From CAZDKK01 sp964603725 (GTDB lineage: Bacteria; Eisenbacteria; RBG-16-71-46; CAIMUX01; WJJG01), in contig CAZRWW010000016.1 of NCBI GenBank assembly GCA_964603725.1, forward strand, positions 1 to 64,000: a stretch of 64,000 bases of DNA, in the 5' to 3' direction. The position numbers and the translations under genes were made by a program. The notes beneath the pieces are model-generated. The model saw only the letters and a program-made list of their open reading frames with translations, ran no database searches and had not been told where the DNA came from. The stretch's first letter is position 1, and the number at the start of each line of letters is the position of its first letter. Below are positions 35,190 to 43,305 of this stretch, in pieces.

Positions 35190-35606
35190 CTACCAGTGGC
35201 ACTTGGCCACCGCGTCGCCGCAGCGGAACTCCTCGGCGCAGATCTCGTACTCCTCGAGCATCGTGGCTCGCTCGGCGGCGGTGAGATCCGGCACGCCTTC
35301 CTTGTACTTGGCGACGTAGCCCTTGTCCCACTCGAAGACCTTCATGACCTCGCCCTTGGTGTTGTAGAACTCGACTTTCCCGCTCTGGAAGTTCTTCGGC
35401 TGGCTGTTGTAGGCCCAGGTGAACCCGGGCGTCTCAGCCTCCGAGCGCCGGACGATGAAGATGCGGTGCGGGTGGGCGTTCTTGGTCGGAAGGCCCGAGC
35501 GCGCCATCTCGGTGCGCAGTTGATAGTAGCACTCGTAGACATCCTTCAGTTCTTGCCCGGCCACATAGACCCGAGCTTCGTTCTGGTACTTGCGGGTCGT
35601 TGCCAT
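35190..35606 (-). CDS. Hcp/TssD tube protein 2
   Basis: A 138-residue paralogue of Hcp 1. Its ATG at 35606 is preceded by GGGGAG. Conserved block: PGFTWAYNSQPKNFQSGKVEF and EWDKGYVAKYKEGVPD. Unlike Hcp 1 it ends in a Cys-rich tail (EYEICAEEFRCGDAVAKCHW), and its start carries YECYY. These Cys could form disulfides or bind metal. It lies just downstream of TssC. Confidence 0.82.
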   Translation of the reverse strand: MATTRKYQNEARVYVAGQELKDVYECYYQLRTEMARSGLPTKNAHPHRIFIVRRSEAETPGFTWAYNSQPKNFQSGKVEFYNTKGEVMKVFEWDKGYVAKYKEGVPDLTAAERATMLEEYEICAEEFRCGDAVAKCHW

Positions 35607-35691
35607 GTCTCTACTCCCCTTTCGCGGCCACCGCCGCCGGCCCAGGATCCACGCGATCAACCTTGCCAGCGGCGTCATTCCCAATCTCACA

Positions 35692-35760
35692 GCCCGGCCT
35701 CCGCTGCCAGGCCTCGGTTGCCCGGCCTCCGCTGCCAGGCCTCGGTTGCCCGGCCTCCGC
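35692..35760. repeat. 28-bp tandem repeat between the TssC and Hcp genes
   Basis: Two full copies (35692-35719, 35720-35747) and a partial third of a 28-bp CT-rich unit lie in the 181-bp space 35607-35787. Unit sequence differs from the repeat near TssE, but the length is the same. Confidence 0.85.
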
Positions 35761-35787
35761 CGCCTGACCGCTGTCAGGCGGCCCGGG

Positions 35788-37161
35788 CTACTCCGCCCCT
35801 TCGGCCAGCTTGACCGGCATTTCGAAGAGGACCTTCTCGATCGGCATGTTGAACTGCAGCTCGACCTTCACGCGGATGACGCCGGCCTCGCCGGTCGAGG
35901 TGTCCTCGTAGGTCTCGAGCTTGCTCCACGCCTTGAGCGGCTTGCCCGCGCCGGTGAGGGCGTTGAGGAACGTCCGGATGCCGTGCTCGAGACGGTTCTG
36001 GGTCGCGCCGTCCCAGTTGCGGAACTCGACGCCCTTGGAGAAGTCGCTCAGGACGTTGCAGATCATGTCGTAGACGCGCGAGACGGCGAAGAACTTGAAC
36101 TCCTCGCCGGTGCACAACGACCGGGCGCCCATGAAGCGCAACGTGTCGCGCGGGAAGGCCAGCGGGATCAGATTCAGCTCACGGCTCATCGTGCCGTGGT
36201 CCTTGGCGTTGAGCAGCACCTTCGGCCGGGCCGCGCCCTTGACGTCGCCCTTGATCTCGCCGGCCGGCGTGACGTGCGGGCCCTCCTCGTTGTCGGTGCG
36301 GTAGATCAGACCAGCCAGCGCGGCGGAGGTGGCGAGCTGGACGTCCTCCTTCTCGTACTTCTCCTTCTGGCGGCCGATCAGCTCGTTGACCGTGACGATC
36401 ATGTGACGCTTCTCGTGCGACGTGTCGGGAATGCTCTTGAACTGCTCGAGCTGCAGGCGCTCCAGGTAGTCCTCCGCCTCCTTGAAGCCCTTCTGGCGGG
36501 CGAAGGCGTCGGTGATCAGGAAGCAGCGGTTGTTCTTGCACAGCGTTCCCAGCGAGATCAGATGGTCCTTCTGATAGTGGTGCCCGGGGATGACCAGCAT
36601 GCCGTAGGCGCGGTCCTTGTAGTCGGAGTACTCACCGTAGTTCGAGATCTCGCGCGCCAGCTCTTTCAAGGCGTCGCTGTCGGGCTCGAACAGGCCGTCC
36701 TGGTTGGCGTTGAGGATGGTGACGTCCAGCTTCTCGTTGGGGTCGAGCTGGGCGTTGTCGACGAACAGCGCGAAGGTGCGATACTTGACCTCGAGATCCC
36801 TGGTGCGCTCGCTGATCGTGGCCAGGTTCTTCGCCAGCAGCTCGCTGGCCTTCTTGTTCAACTCCTCGGCCTTGATCACCGCATCCTCGAGCGACGTGGA
36901 TTCCTCCAGGAGCTGCTTGAGGAGCTTCAGGCGCAGGGCCAGGGTGTAGCGCTCGCTGGAAAAGGCCTCGTCCTGGACGAAGCGCTTCGTCTCCTGGATG
37001 TCGTCCTCCAGGTACCAGCGAAGCGCGGGGATGTTGCGGCCGTCGGAGAGCTTGGCGCCGCTGAGCATGCCCTTGAAGTCCTTCCAGGCGAACTCCTTGA
37101 CGGCCACTTGCTCCGCCTGCTTCTCGCGCACCTGCTCTTCTTTCCGTTCTTCCTCACCCAT
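35788..37161 (-). CDS. tssC: TssC-like sheath large subunit
   Basis: A 457-residue contractile-sheath protein. The ATG at 37161 follows AAAGGGGATC. A charged N-terminus (EEERKEEQVREKQAEQV) precedes a body with KEFAWKDFKGML and FALFVDNAQLDPNEKLDVTILNA. The C-terminal half contains RFMGARSLCTGEEFKFFAVSRVYDM and NRLEHGIRTFLNALTGAGKPL, which match the sheath-core handshake and the final beta strands of TssC. The identity to proteobacterial TssC is low, but its place next to TssB and ClpV supports the call. Confidence 0.8.
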   Translation of the reverse strand: MGEEERKEEQVREKQAEQVAVKEFAWKDFKGMLSGAKLSDGRNIPALRWYLEDDIQETKRFVQDEAFSSERYTLALRLKLLKQLLEESTSLEDAVIKAEELNKKASELLAKNLATISERTRDLEVKYRTFALFVDNAQLDPNEKLDVTILNANQDGLFEPDSDALKELAREISNYGEYSDYKDRAYGMLVIPGHHYQKDHLISLGTLCKNNRCFLITDAFARQKGFKEAEDYLERLQLEQFKSIPDTSHEKRHMIVTVNELIGRQKEKYEKEDVQLATSAALAGLIYRTDNEEGPHVTPAGEIKGDVKGAARPKVLLNAKDHGTMSRELNLIPLAFPRDTLRFMGARSLCTGEEFKFFAVSRVYDMICNVLSDFSKGVEFRNWDGATQNRLEHGIRTFLNALTGAGKPLKAWSKLETYEDTSTGEAGVIRVKVELQFNMPIEKVLFEMPVKLAEGAE

Positions 37162-37294
37162 CGCGATCCCCTTTCTACCGGAGTGGCGCGCGCCGCGCGC
37201 CGTGGTCTTCTTGCTTGCCTCGCCCGTCGCGCTGCCCCGAGCCGCCGGGCGTCTGTGCTGGCCGCCGCGCGCGGTTCGCGCCGGCGGCGGGGCG

Positions 37295-37741
37295 CTAGGC
37301 GCTCTCGATCAGCTTGGCCACGGCCTCGAGCCGCTGCAGGAAGCCCGCCTTGACGGCCGGGTCCTCGAAGGCCTGCTTCCACTTGCCGCCCTTGCCGAAC
37401 AGCTTGGTGAAGTGATCGAGCAGGTCGGCGGTCTCGGACTGCTCGCGGAGCGCCTCCAGCATGAGGATGATCCGGTCCTTCTGAAAGTCGCCGATCTTCT
37501 GGAAGTGCAGCTCCGCGTCCTCCATGTCGCCGTCGAGCTTCTCGACCTCGACCGCGGCCTTGGCGGGGATCTTCTCGAACAACTCGGACGCGTTGCCGAC
37601 CTTGATCATCTGGTTCTCGAAGTCGGGATCCGTGCTGAACTGATCGACATACAGAGTCCGGTTCATCTGCTGAGCTTGCGCGACCTTGGTGAGTTTCGGG
37701 TCGTCGAACTCGGCAAACTTCCACTTTGTCTTGCCAGCCAT
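37295..37741 (-). CDS. tssB: TssB-like sheath small subunit
   Basis: A 148-residue protein just upstream of the TssC gene. The ATG at 37741 has GGGAGG. The segment KVEVGN-like KVGNASELFEKIPAKAAVEVEKL and LHFQKIGDFQKDRIILMLEALREQ resembles TssB, with the usual 'DF-P' position held by IGDFQKD. TssB and TssC interlock to form the sheath. The protein is diverged, so the call leans on gene order (ClpV-TssB-TssC). Confidence 0.6.
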   Translation of the reverse strand: MAGKTKWKFAEFDDPKLTKVAQAQQMNRTLYVDQFSTDPDFENQMIKVGNASELFEKIPAKAAVEVEKLDGDMEDAELHFQKIGDFQKDRIILMLEALREQSETADLLDHFTKLFGKGGKWKQAFEDPAVKAGFLQRLEAVAKLIESA

Positions 37742-37847
37742 TGCTCCTCCCTTGGTTCGGGCCCGGGGGGTCGCATGGCCCCCGCACCTTCTGCCCGCTC
37801 TATGCCGATCCCGTCTTTCTATGGCCGATCACGCCGTTCCCTGCCGA

Positions 37848-40313
37848 TCATGACCGGACGGTGACCTTCATCTCCTTGCCGTCGGCATCAATGACGAACA
37901 CCGATCCGGGCCCGGGGTTCTGCCGGATGACGATGTCGGCGACCTGGTCGATGACCAGGCGCTTGATCTCGCTGCGCAGCGGCCGGATGCCGAACTCCTC
38001 GCTGTGCCCCAGCTCGCAGAGCAGATCCTTGGCGCCGCGCGCCATCTCGAGCTTGAGGTTCTTCTCCTCCATGCGGCGGGCGAACTGCTTGAGCTCCAGA
38101 TCGATGATGGCAAAGACCTCTTCCTTTGTGTAGGGGTAGAAGGGCACGAGCTCGTCGATGCGGTTCATCTGTTCGGGCGTGAACACCCGCAGGGAGAGCT
38201 GGCGCTTCTCTTCCTGCTCGAGCTTGCGGCCCTGGCGGAACGTGTCCAGCACCTCGCGCGCACCTGTGTTGCTGGTGAGAATCACCACAGTGTTGCTGAA
38301 GTCGGCCGTGCGGTTCTGACCGTCCTCCAGGTGGCCTTCGTCCAGAAGCTGCAGCAAGATGTCGTAGATGGCCGGATGGGCCTTCTCGATCTCGTCGAAC
38401 AGCACGACCGAGTAGGGCCGCTTGCGCACCGGCTCGGTCAGCTTGCCGCCTTCTTCGTAGCCGACCAGGCCGGGCGCGGCGCCGATCAGGCGGGCGACGT
38501 CGTGCTGGCTCTTCAGCTCCGACATGTCAACCCGCACCATCGCCTTCTCGTCGTCGAACAAGAACCGCGCGAGCATCTTCGCCAAGTACGTCTTGCCGAC
38601 GCCGGTGGGGCCGAAGAAGAAGAAGCTGCCGATGGGCTTCTTGGGGTCGCCGAAGCCCGCGCGCGAGCGGCGCACCGCCTTGGCGAGGAGGTTCACGGCC
38701 TCCTTCTGGCCGATGACCGTCTCGGCGAGCATCTCCTCCATGCGCAGGAGCTTCTGCGCCTCGCCCTCGGCCACGCGCGTGGCGGGGATGCCGGTGGCGC
38801 GCGACACGTAGCTCGCGGCGGCATCGTCGGTGACGGTGGCGGTCCACTTCTCGATCTGCTCGGCGAGGTGGTTGCGGTCGGCTTCCGCCGCCGGCGACGG
38901 GAGACCGTCGAGCGCCGAGATGAGATCCGGATCGAACCTGAAGCGCGCGCGCAGGGCCTCAAGCACCTGTGAGAGGTTCTCGCCGCCCTTGCGGATCTGC
39001 TCGATCGCCGAGACGACGAAGACGCGCGTATCGGCCGCCGCGTTGTCGACGATGTCGAAGGCGCTGTCGGGCAGGCGCCGCTGGCGTAAGTAACGCACCG
39101 CCAAGCGCACCGCCTCGTCCAGGGCCTCGGGCGTGTATTTTACGCCGTGGTGTTTCTCGTAGCGGTTGATCACCTTCTCGAGGATTTCGCGGGTCTGCTT
39201 GGGCGTCGTTTCCTCGCAGACGACCACCGCAAAGCGGCGCTCGAAGGCCGCGTCCTTCTCGATGTGCTTTGCGTACTCGTCGCGCGTGGTCGCGCCGACG
39301 ACCTGGATCTCGCCGCGCGCCAGGGCGGGTTTCAGCAGGTTGGCCGCGTCGGCGCCGCCCTTCTGGCCACCGGCGCCCATGAGCATGTGCATCTCGTCGA
39401 TGAAGAGGATGATGCGGCCCTGGGCCTGCGTGACGCCCTCGATCACGTTCTTGAGGCGCTCCTCGAACTCGCCGCGGTAGCTGGCCCCGGCGATGAGCGC
39501 GCCGACGTCGAGCGAGAGCACCTGCTTCTCGCGCAGGAAGAGCGGGACGTCGCCGGTGACGATCCGCTGGGCGAGTCCCTCGACCAGCGCGGTCTTGCCG
39601 ACGCCCGGCTCGCCGATGATCAGGGGGTTGCTCTTCTTCATGCACGAGAGCGTGCGTACGACCGCCTCGATCTCGCGCTCGCGCCCGATCACCGGCGAGA
39701 GCTTGCCGTCGGCGGCCTGGCGGGTGATGTCGATGCAGAACTTCTGCAGCGCCTGGATCGGCGCGCCGGTGATACCGCCCGCCCCGCCCGCGCCGGGCGC
39801 GCCGGCCATCCCGGGCGCGCCGCCCGCGCCCGGGCCGCCGGGCACCAGGCGCGCGATCCCCAGCGCGCTCACCTCGGCGATCGCCTTGCGCACGAGCCGC
39901 GCGTTCAAGCCGATCTCGCCCAGGACGTCCTTGCCGATCGGGCTCTCATCGCTGACGAGGGCGAGCAAGAGGTGCTCGGCGCCCGCCTGCGCGGTCTCAT
40001 CGCCCGAGGCCAGCTCCTGCGCCCAGAACTGCGCCGCCTCGAGCGCTTTCACGGTCTTGGGCGTCGGATCGAGGACCTCGCGCGCCGCGGAGGTGGGGAG
40101 TACGAACTTCAGGTCCTCCTCCATGAGCGTCTTGATCTTGTTGGCGCTGATCTTCAGATGGTCGAGGATCGCCGGAATCATCCCCTCGTCGAGATTCGCG
40201 ACCGTGAAGAAGAGGTGCTCGGGAAGGATGAACTCGCTGCGCTGGTGGCGGGCCATCGCCTCGGCGCGCCGCAGCACTTCCTGGATCTCGGGGGAGAGGG
40301 TCGTCCTGTCCAT
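37848..40313 (-). CDS. clpV: ClpV/TssH-like AAA+ ATPase
   Basis: An 821-residue Clp/Hsp100 ATPase that would disassemble the contracted sheath. Clp-N repeats occupy residues 1-145; a Gly/Ala/Pro-rich linker (160-180) follows. Walker A of D1 is GEPGVGKT at about 234-241; Walker A of D2 is GPTGVGKT at about 566-573. Between the two, the middle domain is only about 60 residues, shorter than the long coiled coil of ClpB, as in ClpA/ClpC/ClpV-like proteins. Its adjacency to sheath genes supports ClpV over general ClpA or ClpB. Confidence 0.88.
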   Translation of the reverse strand: MDRTTLSPEIQEVLRRAEAMARHQRSEFILPEHLFFTVANLDEGMIPAILDHLKISANKIKTLMEEDLKFVLPTSAAREVLDPTPKTVKALEAAQFWAQELASGDETAQAGAEHLLLALVSDESPIGKDVLGEIGLNARLVRKAIAEVSALGIARLVPGGPGAGGAPGMAGAPGAGGAGGITGAPIQALQKFCIDITRQAADGKLSPVIGREREIEAVVRTLSCMKKSNPLIIGEPGVGKTALVEGLAQRIVTGDVPLFLREKQVLSLDVGALIAGASYRGEFEERLKNVIEGVTQAQGRIILFIDEMHMLMGAGGQKGGADAANLLKPALARGEIQVVGATTRDEYAKHIEKDAAFERRFAVVVCEETTPKQTREILEKVINRYEKHHGVKYTPEALDEAVRLAVRYLRQRRLPDSAFDIVDNAAADTRVFVVSAIEQIRKGGENLSQVLEALRARFRFDPDLISALDGLPSPAAEADRNHLAEQIEKWTATVTDDAAASYVSRATGIPATRVAEGEAQKLLRMEEMLAETVIGQKEAVNLLAKAVRRSRAGFGDPKKPIGSFFFFGPTGVGKTYLAKMLARFLFDDEKAMVRVDMSELKSQHDVARLIGAAPGLVGYEEGGKLTEPVRKRPYSVVLFDEIEKAHPAIYDILLQLLDEGHLEDGQNRTADFSNTVVILTSNTGAREVLDTFRQGRKLEQEEKRQLSLRVFTPEQMNRIDELVPFYPYTKEEVFAIIDLELKQFARRMEEKNLKLEMARGAKDLLCELGHSEEFGIRPLRSEIKRLVIDQVADIVIRQNPGPGSVFVIDADGKEMKVTVRS

Positions 40314-40622
40314 AAGACCTCGCTGCCGCGTGAGATCGGCGTCCCGATCGGCCGGAGGCCGGCCATACGATCCCGCAAGCGTCAGGCCCCGGCCGGCGCC
40401 TCGTGGTTTGAGGGTAAGCTGTACCCCCGGGCGCCGCCCAAGTCAACCCCGCCGGCGCCGGAATCTCACCATCTGTCAGCAAGATAGCCCAGGCGGGCCC
40501 GGCCACGGGCTCTGCCCGTTGACCTCCGGGGCTGTAGGGGCCGGACGGGGCGATCATTAGCAGGACGGGGAATTCTCAGAAGTTGCGAAGGGGGGGGGCG
40601 GGGCCCGGCTCGGACGTATCCG
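40314..40622. other. 309-bp intergenic space with a hairpin
   Basis: Between the HsmA-like and ClpV genes. A perfect 6-bp hairpin ACGGGC/GCCCGT with a 3-nt loop lies at 40505-40519 and might attenuate the transcript. No gene or RNA is apparent; the ClpV promoter is expected here. Confidence 0.5.
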
Positions 40623-40991
40623 CTACTTCCGCATCCCCAGATACACCCCCCCGAAGTACGGCACCAACCAGATGACCCAGACGAGCAGGCTGTAGCGATG
40701 GAAGACCCGCCGCAGGCGCTCGCTGCCCCGCCGGACCACCCAGGTCGCCCAGAGGGCGTGGGCCAGCATGAGGATGATCGCGATCTGGCCGGTGAGCGTG
40801 TGCGGATGGCGCAGGTCGAAGGGCTCGGTGGCGATGTGGTGCATCGCCAGCGTGCCGCAGACATCGAAGAGGAAGCCCGTCCAGAACGCGGCCAGATGCC
40901 ACGGCCTCAGATATCGGCCGAGCCGCTCGGACCAGACGCCGGCGGAGTAGAAGACGAGCGCCAGGGTGATGAGCGTGGCGGCGGCGATCAA
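40623..40991 (-). CDS. HsmA-family membrane protein (TIGR03987-like)
   Basis: A 122-residue integral membrane protein with four predicted helices, for example MIAAATLITLALVFYSAGVW and LTGQIAIILMLAHALWATWV. The motif ALVFYSAGVWSERLGRYLRPWHLAAFWTGFLFDVCGT matches the HsmA/TIGR03987 family, of unknown function. It lies upstream of the ClpV gene in the same direction. Its place in the cluster may be accidental. Confidence 0.75.
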   Translation of the reverse strand: MIAAATLITLALVFYSAGVWSERLGRYLRPWHLAAFWTGFLFDVCGTLAMHHIATEPFDLRHPHTLTGQIAIILMLAHALWATWVVRRGSERLRRVFHRYSLLVWVIWLVPYFGGVYLGMRK

Positions 40992-41006
40992 GGCCCGGCC
41001 CTCCGC

Positions 41007-41990
41007 TCACGGATCGGCCGGCCGATCCCCGGCGCCTTGTACAACATCGTCATCTTCACTGCCACCGTCGTCTGTGGCCGCGCCGGCGTCACCGGAGGAG
41101 GACTCTTCTCCCTCCTCTTCCTGCTCCGGCACCTCCACCGTCGTCCGTCCCGGCGGAATGTCCTCCTCCCGGGCGCGGCCTTCGTCGTCGAGCGTCCCGT
41201 CGCGCGTCGAGCCGTCCGGCAGATGGAGAGTGTAGTCGCGCCCTGCCAGGGGCTCGCCGTTGCCGTCGATCATCTCGAGGTCGAGGAAGTCCTGGAAGAC
41301 GAGCAGTCCCGATTCCTGCTCCAAACCCAGCTCGAACCCGTCGACCAGAATCGTGAAGAAGTACTCGGGCGGGTTGTACTCCTCGCCGTACTCCTGCATC
41401 TCCTCATCGGTCGGCAGCTCGTCGGTGTCCTCGTGGTACTCGTATTCCCAGCGCACCTCGACGCGGCCGTCGATCACCTGTGACTCGATTTCAGTGATCA
41501 AGTCATGGACGCCGTCGCGATCGTGCTCGTAGATCCGGACCTCGACGTCCGTGCGATTGGGAACGTTGCGGATGCGCGCCGAAAGGGTGAGCACATCGCC
41601 GCGGCGGGCGGCCTCCTGGCCCCAGCTCATCTCCTCGAGGATGGGGGGCAGGACCGCGGGGATGCGATTGGACTCGCCGGTGATGCCGTTCTGCGGCAGG
41701 CTGATCTCGAAGTAGACGAGGTCGCCCTCCTCCACGCTGTCGGGGATCTCGACCTCGCCGACATAAACGTTGCCGCGCACGACCCCGGAAGTGGTGGCGA
41801 ACGAGCTCCCACCCTCGACCTTGGCCGTGATCTCGATCGTGGCGCCCTCGCCGACGAAGCTCGTGCGCACGATCAGGCCGGCGGGGTAGCCGATGGCCGC
41901 TCGTCCGCCCACCCACGTGCCCTGCTGGAGGGACGAGTCGAGCTGGATCTCGTGCGACGCGTCGGTCGACTTCTGGAACTCCAGCGGCAT
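41007..41990 (-). CDS. Acidic protein linked to the injection cluster, shares domain with PAAR protein
   Basis: A 327-residue protein without a signal peptide. The N-terminal ~210 residues look like tandem Ig/carbohydrate-binding-type beta sandwiches (TIEITAKVEGGSSFATTSGVV; RGDVLTLSARIRNVPNRTDVEV). Residues ~215-285 (DFLDLEMIDGNGEPLAGRDYTLHLPDGSTRDGTLDDEGRA) closely resemble the C-terminal domain of the PAAR protein. The tail is Glu/Asp/Ser-rich. It is divergent from the PAAR gene and upstream of the HsmA and ClpV genes. It could be a spike-associated adaptor or effector; function unknown. Confidence 0.65.
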   Translation of the reverse strand: MPLEFQKSTDASHEIQLDSSLQQGTWVGGRAAIGYPAGLIVRTSFVGEGATIEITAKVEGGSSFATTSGVVRGNVYVGEVEIPDSVEEGDLVYFEISLPQNGITGESNRIPAVLPPILEEMSWGQEAARRGDVLTLSARIRNVPNRTDVEVRIYEHDRDGVHDLITEIESQVIDGRVEVRWEYEYHEDTDELPTDEEMQEYGEEYNPPEYFFTILVDGFELGLEQESGLLVFQDFLDLEMIDGNGEPLAGRDYTLHLPDGSTRDGTLDDEGRAREEDIPPGRTTVEVPEQEEEGEESSSGDAGAATDDGGSEDDDVVQGAGDRPADP

Positions 41991-42093
41991 GGAGACACCC
42001 TCGCCCGCGGTCGCCCGCGGCAGATCTCACCGCGCAGACTGTACCGTGGGGACGGGGGCCGGACCAGACCAAAGTGGCGCGCAGTCTGCGACC

Positions 42094-42122
42094 TTGACAC
42101 CTGTCGGACAGCTGCCGATGAT
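42094..42122 (+). promoter_or_regulatory. Candidate promoter of the PAAR gene
   Basis: A perfect -35 box TTGACA (42094-42099) is followed after 17 bp by GATGAT (42117-42122), a weak -10. The PAAR ATG lies 50 bp further on, behind a GAGG site. The opposite gene starts at 41990, so this 181-bp space must also hold its promoter. Confidence 0.35.
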
Positions 42123-42171
42123 CGTCGTAGGCGCGGAGGTGAGGACAGCCAGGCTCGGACGTGAGGACAAC

Positions 42172-43305
42172 ATGGGCCAGCCCGCAGCGCGACAGGGAGA
42201 CCTCACCGCCCATGGCGGGACGATCAGCGTGGGCTTCCCGATGGTGTTCATCGGCGGGATGCCGGCCGCGCGCGTGCTGGACATGCACACCTGCCCGATG
42301 GCCACCCCGGGCACGCCGCCGGTTCCCCACGTCGGCGGGCCGATCACCAAGGGCAGCGCCGGCGTCTTCATTGGCAAGATGCCCGCCGCGCGGGTCGGCG
42401 ACATGGCGGTCTGCGTCGGCCCCCCCGACACGATCGCCATGGGCTGCATGACCGTCTTCATCGGCGAGGTCGCCGGCGGCGGCGGGGGCGGCGGCGGCGC
42501 GGCCTCGAACGCGGGCGCGGCCTCCGCCAGCGGGGGCGCCGCGAGCGGGGAAGGCCCGCAGCCTCATTGGATCGACATTCGCTTCGTCGATGGCGGCGGG
42601 CGGCCCATCTCGGGCGTAGCCTTCGAGCTCCGAGACCCGGCGGGCAACGTCGAGCACGGCGAGCTGGCCACCGACGGGCGGATCGGTCGCGAGGCGATGC
42701 CCCAGGCGGGAAGCTGCACGGTGCAGCTCTTCGCGGTGACCAACGCGCGCTGGTCGACGTCCGCGGCCGAGGCCGACGAGGAGCTCACCCTGAGCGCCGA
42801 CGTCGCGGGATTCGCGGACGGCACGCCGGCGACCGTCGCGGTCTTCGAGCGCGACGTGCGCGGCGATGATGTCGAGGTGAGCGTCATCGAGACCGAGGTG
42901 AGCGGTGGGCGCGTCGAGGCCACCTGGACCTATCCCCATCCGGAAGGCGAGCCTGGCGCCGGCGAGACGCGGCGCGGGTACTCGTGCCCGCAGCACTACT
43001 TCATCGTGCGGGTGGGAAGCGCCGTTGGCCGGTCGGACTTCCTCCGGCTGAACGATTGGCTCGAGATCTCGCTTCACGACGATGAGGGCCGGGCGATGGC
43101 CGGGCAGCCCTACGTCGTCTACCTGCCGGATGGCTCGCTGCGCGAGGGAGAGCTCGACAGCGATGGCCGCGCGCGGATCGAAGGGCTGTCGGTGCAGACC
43201 TGCCGGGTGGCGTTTCCGGGGCTGAGAAGCGATGCGGACAGCAGTTCGGGCAGCGGGAGCGGCCAGAGCGGGGGCTCCGGCCAGAGCGGCGGGAGCGGCG
43301 GGTGA
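42172..43305 (+). CDS. PAAR-domain spike tip protein with C-terminal extension
   Basis: A 377-residue protein. Residues 1-100 form a PAAR domain: GQPAARQGDLTAHGGTISVG, MPAARVLDMHTCPM, PHVGGPITKGSAGVFIGK, MPAARVGDMAVCVG, with the His and Cys needed for zinc. A Gly/Ala-rich linker (about 101-125) leads to beta-sandwich-like domains and then a domain (DWLEISLHDDEGRAMAGQPY to LDSDGRARIEGL) shared with the divergent acidic protein. A Gly/Ser-rich tail ends it. It should sit on VgrG and may carry effector activity in the extension, but no toxin motif is recognisable. Confidence 0.9.
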   Translation: MGQPAARQGDLTAHGGTISVGFPMVFIGGMPAARVLDMHTCPMATPGTPPVPHVGGPITKGSAGVFIGKMPAARVGDMAVCVGPPDTIAMGCMTVFIGEVAGGGGGGGGAASNAGAASASGGAASGEGPQPHWIDIRFVDGGGRPISGVAFELRDPAGNVEHGELATDGRIGREAMPQAGSCTVQLFAVTNARWSTSAAEADEELTLSADVAGFADGTPATVAVFERDVRGDDVEVSVIETEVSGGRVEATWTYPHPEGEPGAGETRRGYSCPQHYFIVRVGSAVGRSDFLRLNDWLEISLHDDEGRAMAGQPYVVYLPDGSLREGELDSDGRARIEGLSVQTCRVAFPGLRSDADSSSGSGSGQSGGSGQSGGSGG

